Notes: generated by a model not told the origin, from the sequence alone. 64,000 bases of DNA from Desulfolithobacter dissulfuricans (GCF_025998535.1 NZ_AP024233.1:1835219-1899218); one strand, 5' to 3'. Positions 51,601 to 61,560 are shown, counted from the first letter of the stretch. Numbers and translations: made by a program.

Positions 51601-54600
51601 CGATATCAATGCCCATTTCCATAGTGGTGGAGCAGGAAAGCAGGTTAATGTCTCCTGTTTTGAATTTTCTTTCAAAATGTTCAAGAACCTTTGCCTCCTG
51701 TTGTGCCGAATGTTCCGCTACTCTGAAATAGGGAAACATCTCAATCACCCGATCATGGAGAACAGACCATATACCCCGTTCCCGCAGCTCGGCAATTTCA
51801 GGCTGCTGTTGTAGCCACTTTCGTCCACGTTTTATCCGTTCAACCGCATCGGTTACCCCGCCAAAGGCCTTATCATAAACCGGCATTTCCACCGCTTTGC
51901 ACGACGCCGTATCATCGGTAGGCTTTTTCTCAGGCAGATAGGGCGTAACACCTTTCAGGGTCGTATCGAGCAGACGTCGGGTCACCGGGCAAATCCAGGC
52001 CCTATGTATCGGGAGGAAGGCCAGCTGCTCGAGGGGAAGAACAAAACCGTCTGCCGTCAACTTGAGAATCCGTTTTTCCGTCAATAGCTGCCAGGCTTCC
52101 TGTAATACCGCATCAACCCTGTCCTCTCCTTCCGCCGTCTGGATATCGGTATGCATAACGTAGGCAAGCAGACGCACGAGCATTGATCGCATACCACTGC
52201 GTCGTGCTCGGGGCCAGCGGCGTTGGTTGCTGCCCGCATCCTGTTCATCAGGCTGAACCAACCAGCTTTGCCGGAAAGGCAGCCCCATCCATTGGCGCCA
52301 GGCCGGTATAATATCAAGAGAACCGCCGGAACGGACAAAAAAATCAAGACAGAGTTTCAGAAAATTTTGCCACTCAGACTCGTCAAAGGCAGCCGCCTGT
52401 TTGACCAACTCTGGCACCGTTTCAATACTGTCAAGAGCCGGATAGCAGACTGCCACCATTCCCATGGTTTCCAGACTGTTCAACCGTTTCGGACGGCGTC
52501 CAAATTCCCTCACCAGAAACATACGGGCAAGCTCATGACGACCACTATCGCCCGTGAATACCGCTGGCGCAAATTCACGATATTGGGCCACCATTCTGTC
52601 AAAATCCCTGCCCTCGCCAGTCAACAGATTGGCCAACTCTGTAAACGGAATAGGGGTTGGACGTTGCAACCTCTGCAATTCTTTCTTTTTCCGGGCAATC
52701 ATGTCTGCCAGAGATGACATATTTGCCTTTTCAAGTTCTGCAATGTCAGCGGCCAGTTGAGCGGCCTGTTTCCCGCCGCCACTTGCAGCAAATTGCAAGG
52801 TGTGATGATAAATCAGGCTCCGAATATGTCCACGTTCAGCCTCCTGCTGCAGCTTGATGGCCATGCGCGCTGTCCCTTGCCTACTATCGTTGAAGGTGAG
52901 CAAACGGCGTCCTCGCCACGGATGATCCGCAGGTTTCTTTCCGTCAGGAGCAAACTCCAGCAACGTGGGCAGAATAGTGCTAAGCAGAAAGGGCGCCCCC
53001 AGCCTGCTCATCTGGAACAGCGGCCTCCCTCCGGGGCGATCCTGTTGCTCACAGGCAGGGCATAGCAGGCCTTCCCCGCCATCTTCATGCGCCAGAAGAC
53101 GTAAGGTGTTATCACCTGCCTCGGTTATGCTCCGGGTTTTCTTGTCAATATCCAAGGGACCGACCTGACTGAGGGGGTGGTTGACAATAAGAACGCGATA
53201 GTTGAAAACTGCGGTTGCTTCAATTGTTTCATCGTCTTCATCTCCGGTTTCCACATCAAGTTCAAACTCATCCAGAACCGCTGGGGGCTGGAGCTGAGTA
53301 AGAGAACCATTGTTGTCTTCTGCCAACAGATACACCTTGCCGCAGTCATTGCAACGAACAATTTCAAATACAGGGCTGCCGCAGGAACAGTGTTTGCGAG
53401 GCTCAAGATACACATCCCCATAAGGCCAGTGCGGATCGTTCAGCCGGGTTCCTTCTTTTTGCGGGCAGTCCGGATCTGCACAAGCCCATAGACCACCGAC
53501 GGTCTGATGGAAGAGATGTACGCGAAGCGGAAGAAAACTTTCCGCAATACCACCTTTTTTTTTCTGCTTTCTTGTCCCGGTGAGCACATCCAGCCAGCGC
53601 AGGGACAGCAACTGTTGCTCCCGACTGAAGGTTTGTTCTTTTGGAAACAGCTGCTGACATACAGCGGAAAGTCGAATTACATGTATCCCTAGCGGATCAT
53701 GGGTAAAAAGGCTGCGGATTGCACGGGCTGTGGTATTGCAAGTCAACGCTCTGTAGCGCTGATTGGACACTTCCTGTCCACCATCCATGGCTTCCAGATC
53801 TTCCAGTGAGACAGACGGTTTTCCTTTTTTCTTTTTTGGCAGTTCAGGTACCTGCCGTTGACCCGCAACAAGCTGTACCTGATCTATCCTCACACCGGCC
53901 ACCTCGGCCAGGAAATTACGCAGATCTTGTCCGGCCTTGCCTTCAGGGTCGCCAATGGTTGCTGAGGTCGCAATAAAATGCACCTGTTCCGCCTTGACAC
54001 CGAAAGCGAGCAGAACCCGCCTGATGAGCAGGGCCGCCTCGGCTGCCTGGGAGCCGACATAGGTATGGGCCTCGTCAAGAACCACCCATTCCAGTTTACC
54101 CTGGGACTGTTCCAGAATAGGCGCATCCACTGTCCGCACCAGCATATATTCCAGCATAGTCGGGTTGGTGACCAGCATTGGCGGGGGACTGGCACGCAGG
54201 CGTTTCCGGTCCAGTACCTCGCTGGGAAAATCCTTGTGTTCACGAGCAGGCAACTCTTCGGGAGTATTGCCGTTGTACAGACAAAAACGAATATCTTGAC
54301 CGAAAGTGTGGGTCCAGGCCCGCAATCGTTCCCGTTGGCTGTTGATTAGCGCGTTGAGAGGATAGAGAAACAAGGCCCGGACCCCGACAAGCTGCCCCTG
54401 TTTTTTCTCGCCCAAGCGGACAAGGTGGTCAAGGATAGGCACCATGAAACATTCTGTCTTGCCGGAACCTGTGCCGCTGGTAACGACAAGAGATTTCGGA
54501 GGTTTTTCGGCAAGCAAACGCCATGATTCGACCTGATGGGTATAGGGGCGCAGCTCCTTGGAAAAACGATATTCCCCTGCCAGCTCCTTTGGCGGCCTGT

Positions 54601-54862
54601 CCATGGCTGCCACCAATTCGGGATGGAGTAGCCGTTCCCTGTTTGCCAACTGCTCCATGGATATCTCAGCGGTTTTCCACCCAAATACAGCTTCAAATGC
54701 AGGATCGGCCAGAAAGGTTCCCCTCACCCCATACGGTCTGCTGAAAAGATCGTTGAGGTGTCGTCGCAGAGGAACATTGGCAAATCCCAGACGGCTGATG
54801 GCAGCCTGCTTGCTACGTTCAGCAAGGACTGGAAAAAGCTCGGAGAAAAAGGGCAAACTCAT
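48602..54862 (-). CDS. druE: DruE-like helicase of a Druantia type III defence system
   Basis: 2086 residues. A DEAD/DEAH helicase core has Walker A VVTSGTGSGKTECFMVP (residues 127-143), WVVLDEAHTYVGSQAAEAAL near 260 and HFIATSATIGDPEG after it. Helicase domain 2 reads LLSCSTTMEMGIDIGGISQV and NYLQRAGRAGRRKEARSLAL near residue 1130. The region near 1700 (CPRECDSACPHCVLDFDQRF) is the Cys cluster of DUF1998. Size, domain order and the neighbouring DruH-like gene match DruE of Druantia III, an anti-phage system. The start lies 26 bases after the druH stop, so they form one operon. The frame is intact. Confidence 0.85.
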   Translation of the reverse strand: MSLPFFSELFPVLAERSKQAAISRLGFANVPLRRHLNDLFSRPYGVRGTFLADPAFEAVFGWKTAEISMEQLANRERLLHPELVAAMDRPPKELAGEYRFSKELRPYTHQVESWRLLAEKPPKSLVVTSGTGSGKTECFMVPILDHLVRLGEKKQGQLVGVRALFLYPLNALINSQRERLRAWTHTFGQDIRFCLYNGNTPEELPAREHKDFPSEVLDRKRLRASPPPMLVTNPTMLEYMLVRTVDAPILEQSQGKLEWVVLDEAHTYVGSQAAEAALLIRRVLLAFGVKAEQVHFIATSATIGDPEGKAGQDLRNFLAEVAGVRIDQVQLVAGQRQVPELPKKKKGKPSVSLEDLEAMDGGQEVSNQRYRALTCNTTARAIRSLFTHDPLGIHVIRLSAVCQQLFPKEQTFSREQQLLSLRWLDVLTGTRKQKKKGGIAESFLPLRVHLFHQTVGGLWACADPDCPQKEGTRLNDPHWPYGDVYLEPRKHCSCGSPVFEIVRCNDCGKVYLLAEDNNGSLTQLQPPAVLDEFELDVETGDEDDETIEATAVFNYRVLIVNHPLSQVGPLDIDKKTRSITEAGDNTLRLLAHEDGGEGLLCPACEQQDRPGGRPLFQMSRLGAPFLLSTILPTLLEFAPDGKKPADHPWRGRRLLTFNDSRQGTARMAIKLQQEAERGHIRSLIYHHTLQFAASGGGKQAAQLAADIAELEKANMSSLADMIARKKKELQRLQRPTPIPFTELANLLTGEGRDFDRMVAQYREFAPAVFTGDSGRHELARMFLVREFGRRPKRLNSLETMGMVAVCYPALDSIETVPELVKQAAAFDESEWQNFLKLCLDFFVRSGGSLDIIPAWRQWMGLPFRQSWLVQPDEQDAGSNQRRWPRARRSGMRSMLVRLLAYVMHTDIQTAEGEDRVDAVLQEAWQLLTEKRILKLTADGFVLPLEQLAFLPIHRAWICPVTRRLLDTTLKGVTPYLPEKKPTDDTASCKAVEMPVYDKAFGGVTDAVERIKRGRKWLQQQPEIAELRERGIWSVLHDRVIEMFPYFRVAEHSAQQEAKVLEHFERKFKTGDINLLSCSTTMEMGIDIGGISQVSMNNVPPHPANYLQRAGRAGRRKEARSLALTLCKANPLDQAVFANTLWAFETPLAAPSVSLDSPVIVQRHVNSFLLTRFLAEKLAGLGVDQIKFDCGFFFLGDEPWAEQYCAWCNDFSPEKSPELAEGLNRLVRYSILENKPLAKHTAVAAEKMTEIMERWRLEWQHLENERLEFIRVAGEKSPASRAVTYRLSRLTQEYLLRELATRGYLPAYGFPAHIASFDNLTVDRFRARMARRENGGKNRRDDNRFQRRDLASRDLATALREYAPGAEVVMNGLVYRSAGITLNWHIPADTEEVHEVQEIRFAWRCRHCGASGSSPNLKLAAECCYCGEEIEQQDIHEFLEPAGFAVDFYSIPDNDISFQQYVPVESPWINAQGDWVALSNPELGRFRSTTIGHVFHHSRGLHGTGYALCLSCGRAEPMTPNGDLPRVFARPHRKLRRAKDEEGFCPADDRKIKQGICLGHELHTDIFELQLKNKDGVWLDDRIAARTIAVALRDSLAELIGVQATELGCEVKQGQPEPGVVCWSILIFDHFAAGYSSRADNFLSNLFNKAYEKLNCPRECDSACPHCVLDFDQRFAMESLDRHVALLWLDIKWLHNLRLPEEYAYFGPSSSPEYKSISEALRYSISKNGCTGARCYTDGSVESWELSSSSLRTVAYGLAGQNINVEIVLPRQVMEKLDFIDRFILASMADHPNISFCLTEKAAKAGKGYLLAETIGGRMQSCWATSHRSAQYFNQLWGRGEDADAMLVRNDGEQTAAVTLTRLEPDELRSSVTENSDCVLQIHHELDGPVKGFGTRFWRHVMEQHPASKDLLSDSIKNIVSVRYTDRYLKTPLTGVLFVELISGLRGIVGQERWPQSAISFVTLNMTQERYERNSFFLWHDWKDNRMREEVIKGIFVRYGLDISVFNRDKHQIEHGRLLTVTFASGKKLVVAFDQGLSYWQTANRMSFPFSDGPVHQVDKLEELIMKNKLPVKGMNSFPTILAIQRG

Positions 54863-54888
54863 GGGGAACTCCTCGTTAGAGTAAGATA

Positions 54889-57800
54889 TTATTCACTTGC
54901 TGTTTGGGCCATCAGGCCGTTCGCCAGACAGCGGGCAATGATCAGATTGTAAGCCTCGTCAAACCAGTCAGGATCAAAGGCATGACAGGTTCGCAATAGT
55001 CCTATCCGGGAAGGATCCCCGAGCCATTCTCCCGAAGTGCCATTGGCACATTGAACGGCAAGCAGGATCGGCAGGTTAATGACTAAATCATGAAAGCCGA
55101 ATGAATCTGGACAGAGGTATTCCGAATACAGGGGGTGACGCCGGGCCATGGACAACAGATCAATGTCAGCTTGGGGCCACTGATCCTGGGTGTGATTACG
55201 CAACAGATGTTGCAATGGACTGGCATTTCCTTCAAATAGCCTTGACTTTGCCTCAGGGCCAACGACAAACTGCAAGCCAACACGATTTTGCTGCGCTTCC
55301 GGATCAACAAATCCCCTAGCCAGGCCCAGAATATATTGCAAGGCAGGATGGTCATCAGAGAGTCTCTCTGACACGGTGTTTATGTGCGTCAACAGCACTT
55401 TGCGGCCAAGATGATCACCAAAAGTAGTCAGGCACTGAGTCCGCAGGGTAGCCATAACCTGTTCCCAGATTGAATACGGAACAATCTCCCAGGCAAACGG
55501 TAATTCCTGTGCGAATCGGCGCAAAAAATCACGGGGCAGGCTTCCCAGACGAAAGGCCAGCGCGGCCATGCCTATGGGTGATTGGGCAAAACAACGCCAC
55601 AGGTCAAGAGCTGTCAGGGACAGATGGCCGACCTGTCCGGCCAACTGCTCCACATCCTGCCACATGGGATCCTGAAAATCTGTTGCCAGTTGCTGCACTG
55701 TCTCCAGCAACGCCTTTTGCCGCTGGTTATAATCCGCGTGTTCCATTGCCCTGGCAAGAGGAGTGCTGGCATCCATGTCCCCTTCAATCGGCCATAACAA
55801 TGGACGAATCATTAAGGGGCTGTCAGGGGCCGGATACAGCAACCATGGTCCCGGTTCACGATTTCCCGGATCAACTTCCCAACATCCGCAGGCCACGCCC
55901 TCGCTCATTTGTTGGCGCAGGTCAATGACAGAGTCATCCTGTTGGAGAAGATTTATGGCTTGGATACGAAGAGCGGCCAATGTTTCATGATCCAGGGTTT
56001 GCACGGTATTATCGTTGAGCAGGACTTTGTCGGCATCCCTTTTCAAATGTCCTGTGTACCGGGCCACTTTCAAATGAAAGATCTCTGCTCCGTCAACTAT
56101 GATATCAACCCGTACCGTGGTGTCGAGGTCATCATCCATGGACAAAAGGTGCTGGATATCCTCCAGGTAATTCTGCAGACGAACCACCTGTTGCAGACTG
56201 TCTGTCCCCAGGTGCAGGGTAAAGGATCGATTGGCACCGTCTGCACTTGAACGGAAAACCATCTCCATATGAGCGTTGTACCGTGGAGTATGAATGGTGA
56301 TTCTGGCTCCTAACAGCTGTTGCATGGATATTTTTGTCCCCTCGGGCAATTCTCGCCCTGCCATGTCAAAGGCCCGCACTCCCTGGGCAGGAAACGGCAG
56401 GCGTACTCTGACCGGAGTTGTGGTACGGGGCCAAAACACCTCGATGTCCACCTGTTCCGGTGTATGTTGATCAGGTGCAACGCCAAAGCTCAATTCCAGA
56501 GTGTGGAAAACTTTTACCACATCAAGTAGCACTCCCGAGGTCAACAGTCTGGCCGTGTTCGCTCCCCAGTGTTTCAGGGTAATGGTGCCGGAACGGGGAC
56601 CATGAGCAGTAACATCAATGGTAGCTTGATCTGGCAGGAGAACCATACGGCTGCGAAAAAGCAGTTCTCCGCTTGCCGGATAACGTGCCACAACCGGCCC
56701 AAACGGAAATCCTGCTCCATGACTGTTCGGCGTAAGAAAGGCGGGTTTTCCCGAGGCAGATTTCTGAAAACCAGTCTGGTCAATGATATGCAGTTTCGGT
56801 TTACCGAGAAAGGCCTTAGCGGGACTTATGAAATGTTGCCAGAGTTGCCTGCCACGCCACACATATGCTATTTCCGTGGCATCTGCCCGTCCGGTCTGGA
56901 AACGGAATGAGCCTTGGTCCCCATGAACCTGTATGGCACCTTGAAAACGAACAATCTTCCTGGAATTGAGCAAAAGATCGCCAGCCCTCTCAACCCGGCT
57001 GTCGTTCAGGCTTTCAATCCGCCACTCTTCGGGCAGAGCCAGCAAGGCCTCTGTTTCGGCAATCTTGCCGCTGCCCTGTTTCAACAGGCGAAATTCACCG
57101 TCTACCGAAAAGATCCAGGGCATTTCTATGTCCATTTCTTCGCCATGCACAACCTGGGCAAACCATGTACGACCATTCGGCGCGGCAAGGCAAAGCATGT
57201 GGGCCTCGGCCGCTTCCGATCCTGACCATTCGCATGAAATTCGTTCAATGCGATAGGCATCATGACCAGCGATATGGCGCAGATTCACAATCCGGCTCTG
57301 GTCACCCACCTGAAGAGACAGGTCCATCCGGCGGGGAAAATCGTTCGCCTCCGCGTTAAAAAAACGGGCAAGAATCTGCCGGTCAATGGTTTCCGGCAGG
57401 GAGAATGATGAATACAACTGCCAACCATCTTCACCCTGCTCCAGAAAACGCATCAGCGGGAAAGGAATATTTTGTTTCTCAACTCGCAGCTCAACAGCAT
57501 CGCAAAGCAACTGGGCAACAAGCCCCTGGGCATCCTTATCCTCAAGGGGCAGGGAAAAGCGATCCCGCCAGCCCGGGACACGCTGATCCAAGCGGGCCAC
57601 GGTTTCGGCACTTTTTGTCAGATCGGCTTCTTCCTTGAGCTGAAGTATGGTTATTATTACATCTGCCAGCAGAATATACACTGCCGGCTGACGGTAGCTT
57701 GAGGGTAACAGGCGTTGTAGGCTTTCCACCCATGTTTCAATATCCTGCTGGCTGGCGGTCGTACCCGCGGCAAGTTGCAGCACCCTTTTCAGGAGCCGGC

Positions 57801-58298
57801 CGATGCCGCCCCGCCCCTCGGCAAGAAGACGCAAAGGCAGACCGCCCTGCAGGGCAACGCTGAGAATATATCGCAGCCCCCGTGCTGACGGACTTTTACT
57901 CTCCAGGAGCTCAGACCGTTTTTTACGCAGCGCGACCGTTGCATGGCGTTCCAGGCATCAGGGTCTGCCCGCAGATCATGGAGAATGGGCTCCCAAGAAA
58001 ATCCGGAGCCGTCATAGCGTCGCCGCCACCATTCTGCGCCGTACAGGACAAAAAGTTTGTAAAACAGCGGAACATCGGCCAGCCGGGCAAGATTGTCAAA
58101 CCCGGAAAGGCTCGCAAGCCAGCTTTGCAGGGACTTCTCCAGGTCACCAAATTCCTGCTCCGTCATTCGGTAGCGAAACAGTTCACGACCATCCGGCCGG
58201 GAGAGGCCGCCTCGTTGCAGAAGAAATGTTTTGAGCCATGTTTTTTGGCAGGTATTTTTCATTTCAAGGCCCGTCCTGGGTTTGTTTACTGGGTCCAT
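54889..58298 (-). pseudogene. druH: DruH-like protein of Druantia type III, with a frameshift
   Basis: The protein would be about 1130 residues. The N-terminal part (58298 to about 57940) includes FLLQRGGLSRPDGRELFRYR, LFVLYGAEWWRRRYDGSGFS and WEPILHDLRADPDAW, conserved at the start of STY4851-type DruH proteins. The frame then changes near 57938-57946: the continuing similarity (ATVALRKKRSELLESKSPSA, RGLRYILSVALQGGLPLRLL) is in another frame and runs to 54889, ending DPDWFDEAYNLIIARCLANG. Without correction only a 169-residue N-terminal fragment and a 981-residue C-terminal fragment can be made. It could be a real mutation or a sequencing error. Loss would disable the system. Confidence 0.8.
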
Positions 58299-58302
58299 AC
58301 CC

Positions 58303-58389
58303 CTAGTTGTAGTCCCTGACGTTCAAATCATATTTTTTCAATTGTTCCAGAAAGTCTTCATCCTGGAGCAGCTCGTCGTGTAAGCGTTC
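58303..58389 (-). pseudogene. C-terminal remnant of an unknown gene upstream of druH
   Basis: A 28-codon frame ends at 58303 (HDELLQDEDFLEQLKKYDLN, then VRDYN-stop), four bases before the druH start. No start codon lies in this frame before an upstream stop. The close spacing suggests it was the gene before druH in the operon, cut away when the neighbouring elements arrived. Confidence 0.4.
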
Positions 58390-58458
58390 CCGTTATTTTA
58401 TCATAGCCTGAAAAGTTAAAAAACGGGATCTGCCGGCAAGGCTTAAAGTACATTACAG

Positions 58459-59199
58459 ATGTAGAGTAGAGCGCTAATGAGAACAGACTCCAACGACTAA
58501 GCCCCGCCGCACGCGGCTCCTACATACCAGATGGTTTTCCATTTGCATCAGCGCCCCCTTGTCGGTAGGGTCGAAGGTTGGCGCGGTACTCAAGAGCCCG
58601 TTTCCAACCCCCGCCACGACAAACGCAGCATGCGCATTTCCCGCATTACGCTTTCTCTGTTAATTTCATCTCAAGAATTATGTGTCCTATCAAACCGGCA
58701 GCACTTTCAGACATGGTAGTAACGAACTCCATAATCATTATACAATCCCAGAGTTTCATATAACCAAGCCCTACTCCATCTGTTCCAGCCGAAGCCACGG
58801 CGTTTTCTGGCATACATCAGATGTCGTCTAATCTTTTTCTCCACCCAGTCTTTGACATAGCCAAAACACTTACTGGAGTTACCGACGCGAAAATAGTTTG
58901 CCCAACCCCTTAATATCGGATTGATGAGATACACAACTCGATCCACGGGTTGAAATTGATACCTGCGGAACACATCCTTGAGCTTTCGCAACAGGGTAGT
59001 CCGTGAATTTCATTCGTGGAGTAACTCGTACTCCCCACGCACCACGGCGTATTTTAATCCGCCGAAAATCAAATCCCAGAAAACTAAAGTTCTTATCCTG
59101 GGTAAGATCCACTATGCGTGTCTTTTCTTGATTCAGCTGAACACCCAACTTTTCAAACTCTTCAACAAGACGCTTATCCAGAAGATCACCAGTATACAC
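58459..59199 (-). mobile_element. 3' fragment of a group II intron with a broken maturase
   Basis: Its 3' end (58459) reads ..GCGCTCTACTCTACAT on the minus strand, the same as intron 1 at 2418, and shares the block GCCGCACGCGGCT near it. The maturase remnant covers 58707-59199: DKRLVEEFEKLGVQLNQEKT and FSFLGFDFRRIKIRRG in one frame, then LLRKLKDVFRRYQFQPVDRV and GWANYFRVGNSSKCFGYV in another, so a frameshift lies near 59000. The 5' part of the intron is missing; an IS110 fragment abuts it at 59200. Confidence 0.78.
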
Positions 59200-59307
59200 G
59201 GCAAGGGCAAGGCCCTGTCCATCCTGGCTCATAAACTGGGCCGGGCCGTGGACTTTATGCTCAAAAACAGACAGGGGTTTGATATGAACAGATTTTTTGC
59301 CGCATGA
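59200..59307 (+). pseudogene. C-terminal tail of an IS110-family transposase
   Basis: The frame encodes GKGKALSILAHKLGRAVDFM, then LKNRQGFDMNRFFAA and a stop. This is the conserved end of IS110/IS1111 transposases. The rest of the gene is absent: upstream of 59200 the sequence belongs to the intron maturase on the other strand. IS1111 relatives are known to target attC sites, which would fit this cassette region. Confidence 0.7.
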
Positions 59308-59832
59308 CCTGGAGGGGACGGATGAACCGGACGTCTAACTGGAGCCACCGTTGTTGTTTTTCAGCGAGCATGTGTCTGTACCAGACACTGATGAAGACGC
59401 ATCATGTGGCGCAACCACACCGGTCGGTGCTATGCCGCTTCCCGGCAGCCAATACGATTGATTGGTCGTCCGTCCCGCTCCGTCTGCATACTGATTATTT
59501 GATACGGTTCTGCTCCTCCCCCGAACCCGACACTAGCTCCGGCATGTTTTCTTGTACATGACCACGCTTCTTTGACTGGGACGGCATGAGGGTACGTGAT
59601 TGTTTCTAGGACGCTGCAAGCCCTGCTTGCAGCAGCTGTCACCCGGCAGGAACTGCTTGCAAGTCCGCGGATAATCTGTCCGGTCTACGACGAGCAGTTG
59701 TTGGGCCCATTCTCGACCCGGACTGATTATCCGCTTCGAGTGGTAGCCAACTCCTTTCCTGTTGGCGGGATAGTTGATCCTCAATAGGTGTTTGGTGCAG
59801 AATTGCTGCCACCGAATATGAAACCCAAGACA
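59308..59832. other. Non-coding, strongly structured stretch
   Basis: About 525 bases with no convincing gene. There are several hairpins, for example CTGCAAGCCC / GGGCTTGCAG-like repeats near 59615-59640 and a long imperfect stem around 59670-59735 (GCGGATAATC...GATTATCCGC). It may be the 3' non-coding end of the IS110 element, or domain I of a degraded intron. I cannot decide which. Confidence 0.45.
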
Positions 59833-59932
59833 GGGCGCTTCAAAGATCAGTCAGCCGGTGCCCGGCTGAGGGTGAAGCGATCTCGCCCCTAACTACTTTT
59901 GTAGCTTGACGACCGGGGGCCTTCTAGGTGTT
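59833..59932. repeat. Repeated ~100-bp element, copy B (beside the coiled-coil gene)
   Basis: It matches 43989-44089 over its length (CAGTCAGCCGG, CCCGGCTGA, ACCGGGGGCCTTCTAGGTGT). The gene-side end carries GTTAGCT on the plus strand, an attC-type R'' box, directly at the stop codon of the gene at 59931. Confidence 0.6.
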
Positions 59933-60893
59933 AGCTCTTATTGATAGATTGCGTAAATTTTGTAAACTGCTCCAGCAAATTCCCTACGTTATCTAATGAG
60001 ACATCGGCTGGATGGGCATTCTTTTTCACAAGACCAAAAACATCTTCTAACTCCATAAAAAGCTCTGCCAACTTTTTATTGATTTCCTTTTTCAATTCTT
60101 GATCTTCTGTGCCAATTATCTGAGAAATAAATGTCGCTCCACCACCGAGAAATCCATGCAAATGTGAATAACGCAAACTAATCAATTGATATAATCTATA
60201 TTGCCCATAAAAGAAATAAGAGAGAAAACCTACAGATATTGCGACCCCAAATCTTAGAACATATCTTTCAATCTCGCCATATTGCTTAAAGTATTCCATT
60301 GCGAATGTACTAAATACAAAAAATGGTATAAACATTAGTGATATTATAAATCCAGCCATAAACCAATTCCTATGTCTTACCGATTTTTTTAATTCCTCTT
60401 CGATGTTGCCCTGGAAATTTTTTTGCAATCCAAGCTCTGCTTTAAGATCAAGAACATTCTTTATGCCTTTCTCGACCTGTGAAGATATTTCTGTCTTTAG
60501 CCTAAGTATATCAGACTCAATATTATGAAGTATTTCCTTCTTTAACGCTTCTACATCTGGGCTATGCTTATATCGTTGGACGATCGATTCAACAAATTCA
60601 TCTATTTCACTATATATTTTCTCACCTTCCTCAAAATACTGAATGAGTTGCTGAGCGTTATTTGATCTCTGAATATTTGCCCACTTCTGATTCCAAACAT
60701 TAAACTTTTGATCGAATTCAACAATCTTTCGATTCAACTCATTCCAATAATCAAATATAAAATATTGATTTCTTAGCTGATGATAAAATGCTCGTTTTTG
60801 GTCAAATCTTTGCTTAATCTGTTGTGATACTTGTTGAAGATGAGGACCTGATTTATCCTCAATCTCTTTCCTATCAAATATTTTATTGGACAT
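59931..60893 (-). CDS. Coiled-coil protein with two membrane segments, probable gene cassette
   Basis: 320 residues. The first 170 residues are highly charged and helical (KRFDQKRAFYHQLRNQYFIF, DILRLKTEISSQVEKGIKNV), likely coiled coil. Two membrane helices follow: FMAGFIISLMFIPFFVFSTF (near 180) and VLRFGVAISVGFLSYFFYGQ (near 212). The C-terminus is helical. I do not recognise the family. A box GTTAGCC lies before the start and AGCTAAC after the stop; they are nearly complementary, as expected for an integron cassette. Low GC separates it from neighbours. Confidence 0.68.
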   Translation of the reverse strand: MSNKIFDRKEIEDKSGPHLQQVSQQIKQRFDQKRAFYHQLRNQYFIFDYWNELNRKIVEFDQKFNVWNQKWANIQRSNNAQQLIQYFEEGEKIYSEIDEFVESIVQRYKHSPDVEALKKEILHNIESDILRLKTEISSQVEKGIKNVLDLKAELGLQKNFQGNIEEELKKSVRHRNWFMAGFIISLMFIPFFVFSTFAMEYFKQYGEIERYVLRFGVAISVGFLSYFFYGQYRLYQLISLRYSHLHGFLGGGATFISQIIGTEDQELKKEINKKLAELFMELEDVFGLVKKNAHPADVSLDNVGNLLEQFTKFTQSINKS

Positions 60894-60911
60894 GACCGCT
60901 TCCTTAAAATA

Positions 60912-60990
60912 GGCTAACAGGTTAATAAGTGGAAAATTTCCACTATATTCTCTCTAATATATGCTCATGCCTTCCACTTATTTTATATGC
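60912..60990 (-). other. attC: attC-like site upstream of the coiled-coil gene
   Basis: GGCTAAC at 60912 (core GTTAGCC on the minus strand) is followed by AATAAGTGGAA, which pairs exactly with TTCCACTTATT (60972-60982). The far R'' box is poorly conserved. Layout and position suggest the attC of a preceding cassette, partly eroded. Confidence 0.5.
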
Positions 60991-61510
60991 AAGGCCATAT
61001 AAGGATAAATAGACAAACCCCTATCAACATATTGATCTCAATCCTGACTTTTCCATTTATTGCGATATTCAGTAACAAAGACGGAAAGCTCAAGCTTCTC
61101 CAGGAAACACCTCAGACAGCAAATCATCAGGAGTACCAACTTAACTAGTGGTACCATGTAACGACTTAATATTCCATTGTTTTATAAAAAAATCCCAGAA
61201 ACTATTGCCACACAAGCGGTTTCGAAAGTTCAGCTCCGGAAGATATTGCGGCGGAGTCAAATCAGGTTAAGGTAACGGCATGCGGAGGAAAGAGAAAGGA
61301 GGCCGGACGACCTGAAAGAGATGTTTAAAGGGGTTGAAGCCGGAAGGGAAAAATAACTGAAAACAGCAGCGGGCAGACCACGTTTGCGGACGAAAACGGA
61401 CCGGAGCCTGCCCGGATCACGCTTGATCGCGCGATTTCACGGGCATCCGGGCCTGAGCGATTCCGTTGTTTCTTTCTGCTCACCCTTGTTTTTTATTTTC
61501 CTTACCATAA
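60991..61510. other. Stretch without a recognisable gene
   Basis: About 520 bases between the cassette-like gene and the transposon region. It contains short frames only, including an 11-codon frame after AAAGGAGG near 61295 that is too small to judge. I see no RNA gene. Confidence 0.5.
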
Positions 61511-61560
61511 ATTGACATCCTCCCCGCCCTGAAGGACGGGGATTCCCTGTGCAAACCGAA
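61511..61560 (-). repeat. Right-end hairpin of an older IS605-type element
   Basis: TCCTCCCCGCCCT, a short loop, and GGACGGGGATTCC form the subterminal hairpin usual at the right end of IS200/IS605 elements. It lies directly behind the tnpB fragment on the minus strand. Confidence 0.65.
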
